From Branchiostoma floridae (Eukaryota > Chordata > Leptocardii > Amphioxiformes > Branchiostomatidae), in the NCBI RefSeq assembly GCF_000003815.2, contig NC_049980.1, forward strand, positions 33,646,792 through 33,710,791: DNA of 64,000 nucleotides, written 5' to 3'. Numbering within the stretch: position 1 is the first letter of the stretch; each line of letters opens with the position of its first letter. Below the pieces are notes generated by a model. The model was not told the DNA's origin. It ran no database searches and saw nothing but the letters and a program-made list of their open reading frames with translations. Shown piece after piece: positions 1 through 11,134 of the stretch. The position numbers and the translations under genes were made by a program.

Positions 1-868
1 ACCATGTCACCATTCCATCTAACATTACCATGTCTCCAGCTTTGAAAACTTTCCAGTTTACTATTCAAGTACATGTGTAATAAGAAAATCTGTCAATCTG
101 GTGAAGGCCTAACTTCCTTCCCAAAAACTCAATTACAACCTGAATAATTTCATAATTGTTCACATCAACAAGTCTACAAAACATCTACTTTTTCATTCAT
201 TGACCTTGGGACCAAAGCAAAATCAAGTACCAGTGTTTCCGCCAGACCTCAGCTGAGAGGCCGTCCACGTGGGAACGGAGTGCCGCGAAAATTAAATTCA
301 ATTGTTAAGCCGCGAAAATTAAATTCAATTGTTGCAAGGAAAAACTTCACTACTACAAGGAAGTTTTGTGTTGCGTACGGTACGCCGCGCCGATCCCGGC
401 ACTAGACTTGTAAAAAGTTTCGGTTCAAGTCCGGTTAAAACCGGAACGCAAATAAGGCAATATATTTATCTGTCTACTTGATTAACTTGTAATATTTTTC
501 CTGCCACATACGTATGCTTGAGACTACCCAGTACTTTAGTTCGGCAATCCGGCACTTCACAATTCTACCGCTAGGAGACGCTGGTGAGTCGTTTACAGGA
601 ACATGTGCAACAGTTGCGGCACCCCGACAAATGGGTAAATTAATAGAACTTCGAAGTTGTAAAGTCATATCAACGTCAGTGACGCCGCCGAATGCTGCGA
701 AGCGCCACTGTGCGATGCGTGGATGCAGAACCACCGCGTTAGAAGGAGCACAGACGCTGTCTTTGAGACTGAAGGTGTGATGTTTTTCTTTCGGGACATT
801 CTTTGCTATGTGACCTGCCTTGACCCGATGGGCGTGGTCACGATCGCAACCAAACTAAAAAACAACTC
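1..868. other. No gene seen; small 27-bp direct duplication
   Basis: Mostly unique sequence with no convincing exon. The only structure is a 27-bp direct duplication at 282-334, containing the word CGCGAAAATTAAATTC in both units. The open frames here are short and overlap on both strands with no domain. Confidence 0.6.
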
Positions 869-1517
869 NNNNNNNNNNNNNNNNNNNNNNNNNNNNNNNN
901 NNNNNNNNNNNNNNNNNNNNNNNNNNNNNNNNNNNNNNNNNNNNNNNNNNNNNNNNNNNNNNNNNNNNNNNNNNNNNNNNNNNNNNNNNNNNNNNNNNNN
1001 NNNNNNNNNNNNNNNNNNNNNNNNNNNNNNNNNNNNNNNNNNNNNNNNNNNNNNNNNNNNNNNNNNNNNNNNNNNNNNNNNNNNNNNNNNNNNNNNNNNN
1101 NNNNNNNNNNNNNNNNNNNNNNNNNNNNNNNNNNNNNNNNNNNNNNNNNNNNNNNNNNNNNNNNNNNNNNNNNNNNNNNNNNNNNNNNNNNNNNNNNNNN
1201 NNNNNNNNNNNNNNNNNNNNNNNNNNNNNNNNNNNNNNNNNNNNNNNNNNNNNNNNNNNNNNNNNNNNNNNNNNNNNNNNNNNNNNNNNNNNNNNNNNNN
1301 NNNNNNNNNNNNNNNNNNNNNNNNNNNNNNNNNNNNNNNNNNNNNNNNNNNNNNNNNNNNNNNNNNNNNNNNNNNNNNNNNNNNNNNNNNNNNNNNNNNN
1401 NNNNNNNNNNNNNNNNNNNNNNNNNNNNNNNNNNNNNNNNNNNNNNNNNNNNNNNNNNNNNNNNNNNNNNNNNNNNNNNNNNNNNNNNNNNNNNNNNNNN
1501 NNNNNNNNNNNNNNNNN
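869..1517. other. Assembly gap (649 N)
   Basis: Run of 649 N. The length is not a round number, so it is probably an estimated gap size. Any open frame crossing it is an artefact. Confidence 0.99.
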
Positions 1518-2838
1518 ATAGGCTTACAGATCCCTATCTTGGTGGGTTGCAGCTGTCAAAAGTATCCGCGAGTTTTGCCCGAGAGGACTCCATAAATTAT
1601 AGATGATGTTGTGGAATAGTGTTGTTGAAGTTTACCAGTCGTAATACGGGTGAGAGTCGGTGTTAAAGTGTGCGTGTGTGCTAGCAGTGCGAGTTTGTAA
1701 GACAAGACTGTAAGAATCAGTTCACCCCGATAGTTAACCCCCGTGCAGAGGTCAACTCGGCTAGTGTCGGGTGGCGGGGTCGGCTGCAAACTTGTTCTTC
1801 TTCAAAACTCAACCCAAGTGTGTCTCATGTCTTCTTCAAATTGTTAACAAGATTTGCTGTTGCCCTTTTTTTGTGCGCACAGCCCCACAATAATTTGTTT
1901 GAAAACCAGACATGTCACATAATAAGGTCTCGGTGACTTATGTTAGAGTACGTAATTTGTTGACGTTATTTATTATGATCATCTCGCGTGCTGAGTGGAG
2001 TGTTTGGCTTGAATTGAACACCTTACACGCATGATTACCTGTGGAAAGGAAGGTCAGGGTTTCTGATTCACTGGGCAGGCACAGGTGATCACCTTTGTTT
2101 CTGATATGGTGCAGGTCTTTGTTGTCAAAAGAAATTTGGATTAGTCATAATTTGATGGTAGAGGCAAATCTTTGGTTAGGTAGTTAACGTTTTTGTGTAC
2201 TTAACATGATGTCATATATCTGTGTCTCATTTAATAGCTGATCACTGATTTGTTTTTAACTTTTACAAGCGTCAAGATGCAACAGGTTGTTAGACCCTTT
2301 AGTAATGGACTAGTTGCATCCTTACAATGTACTTTATTCAGAACTCTACTCTACTCTACTCATTTGTGCTTTCCTTTGCAAGCAAATGCAGCATGCCCTC
2401 TCAGTATTTTAAAGAGTTTATTTTAATGCATTGTCATCAGTCTGGCACAGTAGCTAGTCATTACTAGGTGTTACACAACATTGAGCAAAAATTGCTGTCT
2501 GTTATAGTTAGACTACCACCAATAACGTTTTGAATACTGGCATTATAATGTTAAATTCTATGTTTTGAATTTATTTCATGAATGTATGATCTTTTAAGCT
2601 TTTGCATAATTGCAAGAGTAAGATGTGATAGATAAATTCTATGTAACTTACCTTGCCCTGTCACAAATCTTACCTCTTTTTCTAGTTTTACTCACAACAA
2701 TAGTTATTAGGACAAAAGTACTCTTATCCCAATCGTTTGTGAACACAACTTCTGAATTCAAGTGAAGCAAATAGTAAAATACATGTTATGTGATTTTTGT
2801 TTGTTGCTTTATTTCGATCTCCATTAGTGTTGCTTACT
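1518..2838. other. No gene seen; one ACTCT pentanucleotide run
   Basis: AT-rich sequence without a credible exon. A short ACTCT run lies at 2343-2361. The reverse complement GAGTA recurs at 3326-3345, 4162-4175, 5896-5908 and 49901-49913. Confidence 0.5.
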
Positions 2839-3402
2839 GTTTCACTATCATTGTCGTCTCGCAATTGTGTGTAGTTCAACAAAATGTCAACGATATTGTT
2901 GTGCTACTGCAAGTCTGTAGGTAAAGTGGAGAGAGAATTCCTGAGGTCCTCTTCCCTCCCTGTTCAGCCTGACTAGTGGCTGTGGTATGTTTGTCTGTAG
3001 CACCAAGAGCCCTAGTCTAGCGAAATAACAGACGTTAAACGAGGACAACAACAACAACAACTGTTTCACTGTCATTGTCGTTTCACTATTGTGTGTAGTC
3101 CAGCAAAGTGGTAACAATATAATTTTGCTACTGTGATTCTGTGAAAGTGTAAGTAAAGTGGAGTGAGGATTCGTTCCCTCTCAGTACAGCCTGACCAGTG
3201 ACTGTGGTATGTTTGTCTGTTTCATCATCATTGTCATTTCACTATTGTGTGTAGTCCAGCAAAGTGGTAACAGAATCATTTTGCTACTGTGGTTCTCTGT
3301 AAGTGAGGTGGATTGAAGATTTCTCAGAGTAGAGTAGAGTAGAGTCTAGCCAATCCCTCCCTGTACATCCTGACCAGTGGCTGTGGTATGTTTGTCTGTC
3401 AG
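2839..3402. repeat. Diverged tandem repeat, three copies of about 156-224 bp
   Basis: Three copies begin near 2839, 3063 and 3219. Each starts with GTTTCA(C/T), then TCATTGTC, then ATTGTGTGTAGT, and ends with GTGG(C/A)TGTGGTATGTTTGTC or a close variant. Copy 1 is longer because it includes an (AAC)n stretch near 3050. A GAGTA pentamer run at 3326-3345 sits inside copy 3. The copies have diverged through substitutions and small indels, so this is an old duplication. Confidence 0.8.
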
Positions 3403-3453
3403 CCCGGGTTGACATACCCCATCCCTGTCACATGATCACCTCTGCGGCCAGCT

Positions 3454-3553
3454 NNNNNNNNNNNNNNNNNNNNNNNNNNNNNNNNNNNNNNNNNNNNNNN
3501 NNNNNNNNNNNNNNNNNNNNNNNNNNNNNNNNNNNNNNNNNNNNNNNNNNNNN
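3454..3553. other. Assembly gap (100 N)
   Basis: Exactly 100 N, the conventional filler for a gap of unknown size. Confidence 0.99.
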
Positions 3554-3623
3554 TAGATATGCCTGACACTTTATAAGTAGTTTTCACTTAACTTTGATAA
3601 CCTTTGAAGAACACAGATGAACT

Positions 3624-3674
3624 GAAGCTCGAGCTCAAACCCTTTTGACTCAAAAGGGTTTGAGCTGGAGCTTC
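3624..3674. repeat. Near-perfect 51-bp palindrome
   Basis: Arms of 25 bp (3624-3648 and 3650-3674) are complementary at 24 positions and are separated by a single base. Flanking sequence is unique. It could extrude as a cruciform, or mark a fold-back repair event. It is too short-looped for a typical microRNA precursor. Confidence 0.9.
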
Positions 3675-4557
3675 GTTAGTTTTGAGTTACTACTACTTGT
3701 TTTTGTAACTAGTGAAAATGAAATGTTTGGCTCCAGTCAAGGCCAATCGCCGCACAGGACATGCGTAATTCACTGAGATGTTTTTCCTGACTGACAGTGA
3801 GACAAGTGGTATTTATGTGTGTGTCACCAATGATTAAGTTACATTTATAGCGCGGATTACTGGCATGCTTACCTCTGGGACGAATGTGATTGGGCGATCG
3901 CTACTGACAGAGGCAGCTCAACTTGAACATAGAGCAGGCTTAAGAATGCGATGATGAAGTTTTACTTGTTAGATTACTTGTACTGGTGTAAATCACACTG
4001 GTAATTAGCCATGGAGCGGACCCATGTTTGAGAATATAAACTGTGAATGATCAATGAAGTTGAATTTTTATTTTTGATTGTACTGTGTTCAGAGAGTAGA
4101 GTACTCGTACAGTTTAACAGTTATGTTGTGATGTACCAATGAAGTTGTGTATTGAGCAGACAGTAGAGTAGAGTCGAGTTGACTTTTTTCTACACTGCTG
4201 TACTGGGCTTGAGTGGAAATACTGTGTACACGCACTTCTGTGTCCCCAATTTTTGACAGTGGGTATATCTAGATAATTGCGCTACAGTGCAACTTTTGAT
4301 CTAGTTTTTCTAAATGTATGTTGAGAGCCAATGGCAAGTTGTAAGTATGATAAATGAATAAAGTTGTGATGAAATTATAGATGCATAGTATATGTTTGAT
4401 AGAGGGAGTGAGTTTTGGACCATTTATTTCATTCATTTTTATTCTTTTTAGTATTTTATGCCAAAAAGCAATTACTCAAGTAACTGGATATGATTTTGGA
4501 AATGGTCAGATGTGATGTTAGGCAGATTCCACTACCTATTGTCAGTGTCAAGGTATA
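3675..4557. other. No gene seen
   Basis: AT-rich unique sequence with short GAGTA pentamer runs at about 4091-4102 and 4162-4175. No domain-bearing frame and no transposon ends recognised. Confidence 0.45.
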
Positions 4558-4670
4558 TGACAATGACAATGATCTTTATTGTATATTCTTGCCCAACATG
4601 GGCTGAATGCATTGTGTTGTATAGCTAAAGTATTGGTATAAAGTGATTACATTTCATATCATCTACAGAG
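4558..4670 (-). mobile_element. LINE 3' end, 5'-truncated
   Basis: On the minus strand the sequence reads through GGGCAAGAATATACAATAAA into a tail of ATTGTC units (4558-4572). An AATAAA-like signal followed by a short tandem tail at the extreme 3' end is typical of CR1/L2-group non-LTR retrotransposons. The 5' boundary is uncertain. A similar 3' end, containing GCAATAAAGATTATTA, ends the LINE fragment at 37541. No coding portion remains. Confidence 0.6.
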
Positions 4671-4893
4671 TCTACAGAGTCTCTTCTCTCTTTTTAAAAC
4701 TTGTGAAAACAAATTGACAGATCTTCTCCAGTGTATATATGTATGATTCCTTTGTACTTATGCCTGAATATTTACAGTTCCCACGCAAAGGAGTATATTT
4801 ACTATTTAAGATTTGTTGCTCCTGAAGTCTCTTAAGACTTAAGTGAGTTTTGATGTGGAGTGGAGACTGTATATAGATTTAAATGTATTTAGA

Positions 4894-5083
4894 TGAGGGC
4901 TTGCATGCTCTTTTACGTAATGCGTAGGCAGCCTATTTTATTTCCCGTAATTCGTAGGGAAAATTATCTTATCTACGTAATTCGTAGCGAGGCGACCAAA
5001 TTTAGCGTAATTTACCATAATACGTAGGGGGTTCTTCTGAATTCAGCGTAAATCGTTGTCAGGACCCCCCATGCAGACCCTCA
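4894..5083. mobile_element. 190-bp MITE with 30-bp-phased CGTAATTCGTAG motifs
   Basis: The ends are inverted: TGAGGGCTTGCATG at the left, and TGAGGGTCTGCATG reading inward from the right. A 4-bp direct repeat, TAGA, flanks it (4890-4893 and 5084-5087). Inside, CGTAA starts at 4916, 4946, 4976 and 5006, exactly 30 bp apart, and three of these continue as CGTAATNCGTAG. The spacers between them are not conserved. The right terminus also occurs four times in the array at 24944-25195. The superfamily is unclear. Confidence 0.75.
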
Positions 5084-5087
5084 TAGA

Positions 5088-8000
5088 TGTATATCATGTA
5101 CGAACCATGAGTTCAGATGGATATGTAATGTTTTCTCACATTTTTGACTTCTGACTTTTGCCATACTTACAATACTTACCATACAGATTCCCAAGAAAAG
5201 GAATGATTTGTTCCTCCCGAAGTCTCCTTGGTTGAGTCTTGATGGTAACATGTAGCGAAGCCGGAGGAATGCATCCCTAATTCATTATGCTGTGCGAGAC
5301 CCTGGCACCTGTAAAGTATTAGGGACAGTCTGCAGTGATGGATCGCCCTACAGGCCACAGGAGCGCTATTGTCTGGTCCCAGGAACTACGCAAAAACAAA
5401 ACAAAAAAGTTGATATTCTTATTGGTAATGTAGCAGTTAAGCACCAATTCTAAACAACAAGTACTATAGTAGTTTTGTGAGGGTGAGGGTAACGAATTGT
5501 AGATATGTTATATTTTAGAGATGTATTTGTCTTAGACGTCTTTTAGTGATTCAGTCTGAGTTGTATTATTTTGTTGATTATTATTATTTTTTCGGTGCTA
5601 GTTGGTGCACACAGGATATAGCAAAAGTCTTGATTTTATTGAGGATATGTTTTTAAAAAAATATCTTAGATCATGCAATTGGTAGAACACATTGATTACA
5701 TACATGGATTATTGATTATAGATCAATCTTTGAGAGCAAGAAGATATGAAAATCCTCCCGATGATTCAACAAGTGTCTTTTGAACCATTTCAGACGTTTC
5801 CATGGTTAACACCATTTTTCCTACAAGCATGTCCTCAAAGTTATAACTTATATAAGCCAGTTTGTTGTATGTCCCCAAAGTTTTATAGCTTATAATCTAC
5901 TCTACTCTTCTTTAGTCATAACCCAGTTTGTTATATTTACTGTAGGACTCCCCACATACAACAGATAACAGGATTAGTAAGTGGGTAGCACTGATTCTAC
6001 ATACAGGGCTCCTGTAGCAGGGGTACGAGTGTTTAGCCAACATGTTTATCTGCCCAGAGTTGTAGCCCGGGGGCACAGTGCATACCCCGTGTGCATCGCC
6101 CCATTTGTCCCTTTGTGTGTTATCATTCTATCAGGAGCTCTAAGCTTCAAATATAAACTTCTGTTGGGTCAATCCCGGCATTGTTAGGAACAAGCGCGAG
6201 TCTTTCCCCCCTTCCGTTGCCGGCCTGGGCGGAACTGGGGGCCTGTAAATTGCAGAGGATCACAACGTTTGTGTTTTGTAGCCTCCAGCGCGAAAACAGT
6301 TACCCATGTGTGGACTCATTCCCCTTTTGTCTCCTCTTTATTCCGATCACCGGAGGCCGGGGAGCTGAAATGAATTTGCCATGCATGGGTTCCCCTGGAT
6401 CCTGAGGAGTAGACTTTCCTGGCTGGCTGGCACCAGGAGGTCAGGGGTCGCGGGTATTTGTTACAGTATTGGGTTCAAAGGTCACAGATGGAACGACTTG
6501 TGTAGGTCTGAAGGTGCCAATGGGTGCACAGCGGGAGTGAATGGCTGCTCTCTGGCGCAGGGAGTTCCGTGGAATGTGGTACATGCAGCGGGGCGGTGTT
6601 TTTGCTGCGGCTAGAGCCTTCCTACACGGACTGGGAAATTTGTACCGCGTAATGGCGTCCATCTGAGTGCCAGGGGGGACAAAAACTTGTGGTGTCTTCA
6701 CGGTGAAGCTTCAAAACTTGGTAAGCAACTTCAGATGTGTCCTTGCAGCTCCTTACCCCTGTGTAGTGAGGTGTGAGCGTGACTCAGTTTGGACCTGAGA
6801 TTGTGACATGGACCAGGCTTATATCTGTTTGCATCAGTATTTTCCTGCATGCCCCTGAAGTGGGGTTGACACCTGTACCCACCACTTGTGTTAATCCCCA
6901 GAAGAGATTTGCTTTACGAAGTGTGTTTTCTAACCGCCTAGGTGTGACTGCTGAAGTGTGGATAATTTTGTCCATTGTTTGGCCGGCAGGTCTGTAATTG
7001 GCAACTTTGCGGGGACAAAATGTAAGCGGCTGGGAATAATGGCTCCATACAATAATGTGAAAACGATGCTCCAGTTTACAATATGGTCGGAGTTGTTTTC
7101 TGTTCATTAGGTCAGTGGGCCAGTGTTTCACGCTAGTGATTCTGCATAAGGCATTGCAGAAATCTTTCTGATAATCTAGATAACACGGACTGGAAAATAC
7201 CTCAATAATATGATTATGAAGATAATGTGTACATGTGTCTTGTAACCACTTGTGTGGTTTCTAAGGAGGTTCTAAAGTTGAAGTTATAAAACTGTTCGTG
7301 TCTACATTATGCAAATTATATGCTAGTATTTAGGAAGTCCTACATATACAGTACATCTACACACATGTCTTTGTACTGAGTCTGCTAATTTTTGTGTTTA
7401 GTGAGGCATCTATGTCTTGTGCTTATTTAGGAACTAGCAAAACTTCTCACAAACTTTTCAGAAGTTTGGATCAATCGTAAAGTTTCATCAGTGTTGTTAT
7501 TTTGAACAGACAACACGATCGAGACTTCCCGTAGTTTTATGGTCTGTTGAGTCGGTGTGTAGGGTAGTGTGTGGGTGCAACACTTCAGGTGCCGTCATTC
7601 AGAAGCTTGTTCCATAAAACTTCGCTCTGAGTGACGTTTTGTAAAAGAGCGATTCCAGTTGTAAATCTCTGCAGGTCTTTTCTCGATTTATACCTCCAAC
7701 TTCCAAGAGGAGAGATGGAGTGAAAATAAAACACCTCTGTGTTGTTTACGCTGGTTCTGTGACCGGTTGTCCTTGAGTGCACCAGGTATGGCCAGGTGAG
7801 TTTAGAGGTCATTAATCACAGTCAGACTCGGAGTTGAAAGGATTTGTGAAGCGATCGATCACTGGACTTAATTAAAAAGTGCTGTCACAGGTGACTACCG
7901 GACTGTCTTTATAACAGGGTGTATTGTCTAGTATGGGACATACCCACGACAAGGAACTTCCGTCGAGTTGGGAAAAGTTTGTAGCCGTCTCAGATATGTG

Positions 8001-8584
8001 GGTGTATAGGACTTATTTACTAGTAAAAGCACATGGCAATGTGAGGGAAAAGTGGCCAATATTGTTCAAATAACAGCCTAGGATTGTACACAACTATGCT
8101 TGGACTCTTTGGTGTTAGGTAAACACATACAAATTGTACAGGGCATGGCCTATATAATGAAAGTGGCCAGGATTTTTGTACACCTCACTTATTACTAAGG
8201 CTGTACTTACTGTACAAGTGAATGGAAGAAAGGAAGCTTTGTTGACATTAATAACTTGTTGAAGTAAAAGTTGTTCTTTAACTTGAAAACATACATTTCA
8301 GCTGTTTTTTTTGTAATGTTTTATGATTTTGTCTTATAAGTTTTATTGCAAAAGATTTCAAGTTGTACCAAAGATTGAAATGCCTTTTAGTGAGTGAAAA
8401 GACCTGCAATGCACTCATTTTTACTCTCTACTAGTACTAGTTGGACATTCCATAACTTTTGGTTATCCTACTCATAATAGATAGGCTTAATAGCCCGGAA
8501 ATTAACGAATGAAAAAAGACTAAGCGGTTTGAGTATAGCCCAGATGTATAGTTTTCACTTGTTTTGTAAATGGAAAAGGTCATA
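5088..8584. other. Long unique stretch; no supported gene
   Basis: No exon with a recognisable domain and no transposon ends. GC content rises at about 6000-7150. There, two exact T-box half-sites, AGGTGTGA, occur at 6769-6776 and 6940-6947. A motif resembling retroelement tails (GATGATTC, then CAGACGTTTCC) lies at about 5758-5803. The longest open frame (minus, 6784-7131, 115 codons) has no motif I recognise. The block could be regulatory or intronic, but nothing is proven. Confidence 0.4.
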
Positions 8585-8588
8585 GATA

Positions 8589-8741
8589 GAACTATAGAAC
8601 CCTATAGAAATGGAAATGGCCATAGAACTATAGAACCCTATAGAACTCACTCTATAGAACCCAATAGAACTCACTCTATATAGAACTCACTCTATAGAAC
8701 CCTATAGAACTCACTCTGTAGAACTCACGCTATAGAACCCT
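8589..8741. repeat. Minisatellite, TATAGAACCC / TAGAACTCACTC units
   Basis: Irregular tandem repeat of about 22-24 bp built from TATAGAACCC and TAGAACTCACTC, with partial units. It has no coding potential. Confidence 0.9.
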
Positions 8742-8827
8742 TGCCAAACAAAGTCTTAAGTTTTACCAGCTTGCTTGTCTTGATCATTAGTTATATTCTC
8801 CTTTAAAGTTTAATAACCCTAACAGTG

Positions 8828-9346
8828 CCCGTCTTTCGGAAAGGATATAAAACGAGGAGGTCCGTGTTCAAGGAGGTGTTTCGAGCACTTGAAAGGATTA
8901 GGGTAAGAGCTAGCAACCCCTCCTTGTCAAAAATATACCTGCTAGTGCTTCAGAAACAGTAAGCAAACTTGGGTCTGAAGAAAGGAAGGCCCGTATATGA
9001 GGTCAGTGTTTGAGGTCAGTATTTTGAGCAGGGCTATAGCAGTTCCTCCCTGTAAACATGCCCTGCTACAGAAAAACAAGAAAACTTGCTACTCCACTAG
9101 GCACTACAAGTTTCTGTAGGAAAGAAGGCCCAGACGTTTGTTGCCCTACCCCATATATCCTGCTATAGAAATAGCGGAGTTCTTAAAGAATCTTGCTATG
9201 CCACTACAAGGGTCTATTGCCAGAGTCTGAAGGAAAGAAGGCCCAGACTTTTGTTGCCCTACCCCATATATCCTGCTATAGAAATAGACGAGTTCTTGAA
9301 GAATCTTGCTATGCCACTACACAAGGGTCTATTGCCCTCCCCCATA
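8828..9346. repeat. Tandem repeat, two clean 113-bp copies plus degenerate upstream copies
   Basis: Two close copies start at 9119 and 9232 (GGAAAGAAGGCCCAGAC, then CCTACCCCATATATCC). Diverged copies precede them at about 8976 and 8828 (AAAGGAAGGCCC and related). Similarity falls off upstream, consistent with recent duplication of the last unit. Confidence 0.75.
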
Positions 9347-10559
9347 TCTCACCCTCACAATAAGTAGCCCCATTTGCTCTCATCAACAGGCACAAGTTCA
9401 TTAATTGAAACCACTTTGCTGCATTTCCACCCCAGAACCCGGTAGTCTATCAGGGTACGGGGAGGGGAGGTCCAGTGTCGGGGATTTCTGTTTCCCCTGC
9501 CCTAACCTAATTTGGCATTCCAAGCACTGGGTGCTTGCCAAGGTATTCCAGCATTCTCTCAGCCCGGCCTTTGAAGTGTTGGGAGTTTGGGTTCCTCGCT
9601 AGTTTTTCCCCGGTGATAATTTGTAGAGAGGGATTATGGCCATACCGACTTCAAACGGCGCTGCCCGAGCGCGCTTCCGTAAACTTGAACCTCCCTCTTT
9701 GTTGGTTGGCTGCGTAGCTCTGCTCTTGTTTTTTTTTTTTTTTCCGAACGAAGGCCTTTGTTCCCACGTGCATTTGCCAGGTGTTCGGCCGTAGCCTCCA
9801 GGCCTGAAGCAGTTTCTTTGGCTGGACAAAAATGCGGTTAGTCCGTGCGCATCTGCACTATAAAGGTAATTCGGGTCCTGCCCTCCTTTGTCTCCTAAAT
9901 GCCACCGGCCTCTGGTGTGTGCGTACGATGACTCCGGGAAGGGCGTAATGGTACAGTATCGCGCCCAGATCGGAAGGGGCAAGTCGAGTGGGTGCGCGGT
10001 GATCTTCCGAGCATTTGGCCACCCTTAAATAACAAACGGCCTGACAAAACGCTCATAATTGCTGCCAATTATTGCGACCGGCTCCCGCACAATACCCGCC
10101 ATTGAACAGCCTCAAACAGTGGAGCTGCTTTCTGGTAGCCTTGGGCCCAGCTTGTGTGCATCAGGGGATGGAGGTGTCAGGACTGGATCTGAGCTGGCTG
10201 GGAAATTCATTTCTGTCCTGCCTGGCTGCCCTGTACCTCTCTAATCCACCTCCGCACTACAGTAACCTCTTAGTTTTAGAGTATATATAATAAGTGTTTA
10301 AGTGTTTTCCTAGAGGCAGATTGGAGTTTTGTCTGTTTGGGTTAGGTTCTGTGAATCGTGTGAAGGTCCATTTTCAAACTTGTCTCTCTTTTAAAACAGC
10401 CAGTTGTAAAGTAGTAGACAGACATTGAGTAGAGATTGGGCGTATCACGTTTCCTGGCCTTTATTTTTCTTTCCTTACCAAAACTCAAGCAGGGCCAAAA
10501 CAGAAATGGTAGGTGGGCTCTGGGCAAAGTTCTACACGAGACGGCTGGACACGACGAAG
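9347..10559. other. GC-richer unique block; candidate regulatory DNA, no gene
   Basis: Unlike its surroundings, this block has no repeats and has raised GC and CpG content from about 9420 to 10250. It contains an E-box CACGTG near 9765, a second E-box CAGGTG just downstream, and AT-rich homeobox-like cores (CATAATT, CCAATTATT) near 10050-10072, with a poly-T run at about 9728-9743. Short open frames here are mutually overlapping and lack domains. Lack of repeats makes it a fair candidate for a conserved non-coding element, but conservation cannot be seen from one sequence. Confidence 0.35.
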
Positions 10560-10659
10560 NNNNNNNNNNNNNNNNNNNNNNNNNNNNNNNNNNNNNNNNN
10601 NNNNNNNNNNNNNNNNNNNNNNNNNNNNNNNNNNNNNNNNNNNNNNNNNNNNNNNNNNN
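10560..10659. other. Assembly gap (100 N)
   Basis: Exactly 100 N. Confidence 0.99.
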
Positions 10660-11009
10660 GGTTCTGGTTGGAAAGGCTGTCTGACTTCCTACAGGGATGG
10701 TGTTATGACTGGGCTGGGCCGGGCGGGCTTGGGAAGAATGAGCGTTCTGTTGACACCAGGAGATGTGAGAACTTTCAATTTTTCATTTCGAAGAGGTGAC
10801 TAGGGTCAAGAGGCATGGCAGGCTTGGTTTATTTTTCTATAGCGTGTGTTTTCCGCAATTTTATTTTTCATTATTTTCCGGTGCTAAGTTTTGTTGGCTG
10901 TGATTTTAAATGGCTCTTATGGGGAATCCTGATTCATGCCAAAGTAACGAAATGTGAAGTCTGCTGGGTTGCTTGTTGTGTAACTTGTTACTTAACCTAG
11001 TATATGAAG

Positions 11010-11076
11010 CAGGGCTTGAAATACTGGTTGCCTGTTGACTTTTGTGCAACCAAAATTGGTGCCGTGCACATAAACT
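11010..11076. mobile_element. Isolated left terminus of the CAGGGCTCGAAATAC-type MITE
   Basis: CAGGGCTTGAAATACT is followed by the word GGTTGCC and its inverse GCAACC, then GTGCAC. It matches the terminal sequence of the MITEs at 21046, 26547 and 33437, but no matching right end is found next to it. Either it is truncated, or its right end is the terminus at 12746 and the hAT element at 11135-12438 inserted inside it. Confidence 0.55.
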
Positions 11077-11134
11077 TTGACTGTTCGTGATTGCATAGGT
11101 GCTCCTAGAGTATTCAACTGAAGTATATCCTTGG

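Noticed and set aside
723-1595. 290-codon plus-strand open frame
   Set aside because: It is almost entirely the 649-N gap, so the frame is an artefact of untranslated N.
3624-3674. MicroRNA precursor
   Set aside because: The one-base loop and 25-bp arms leave no room for a normal hairpin loop and Dicer product. It is better described as a palindrome.
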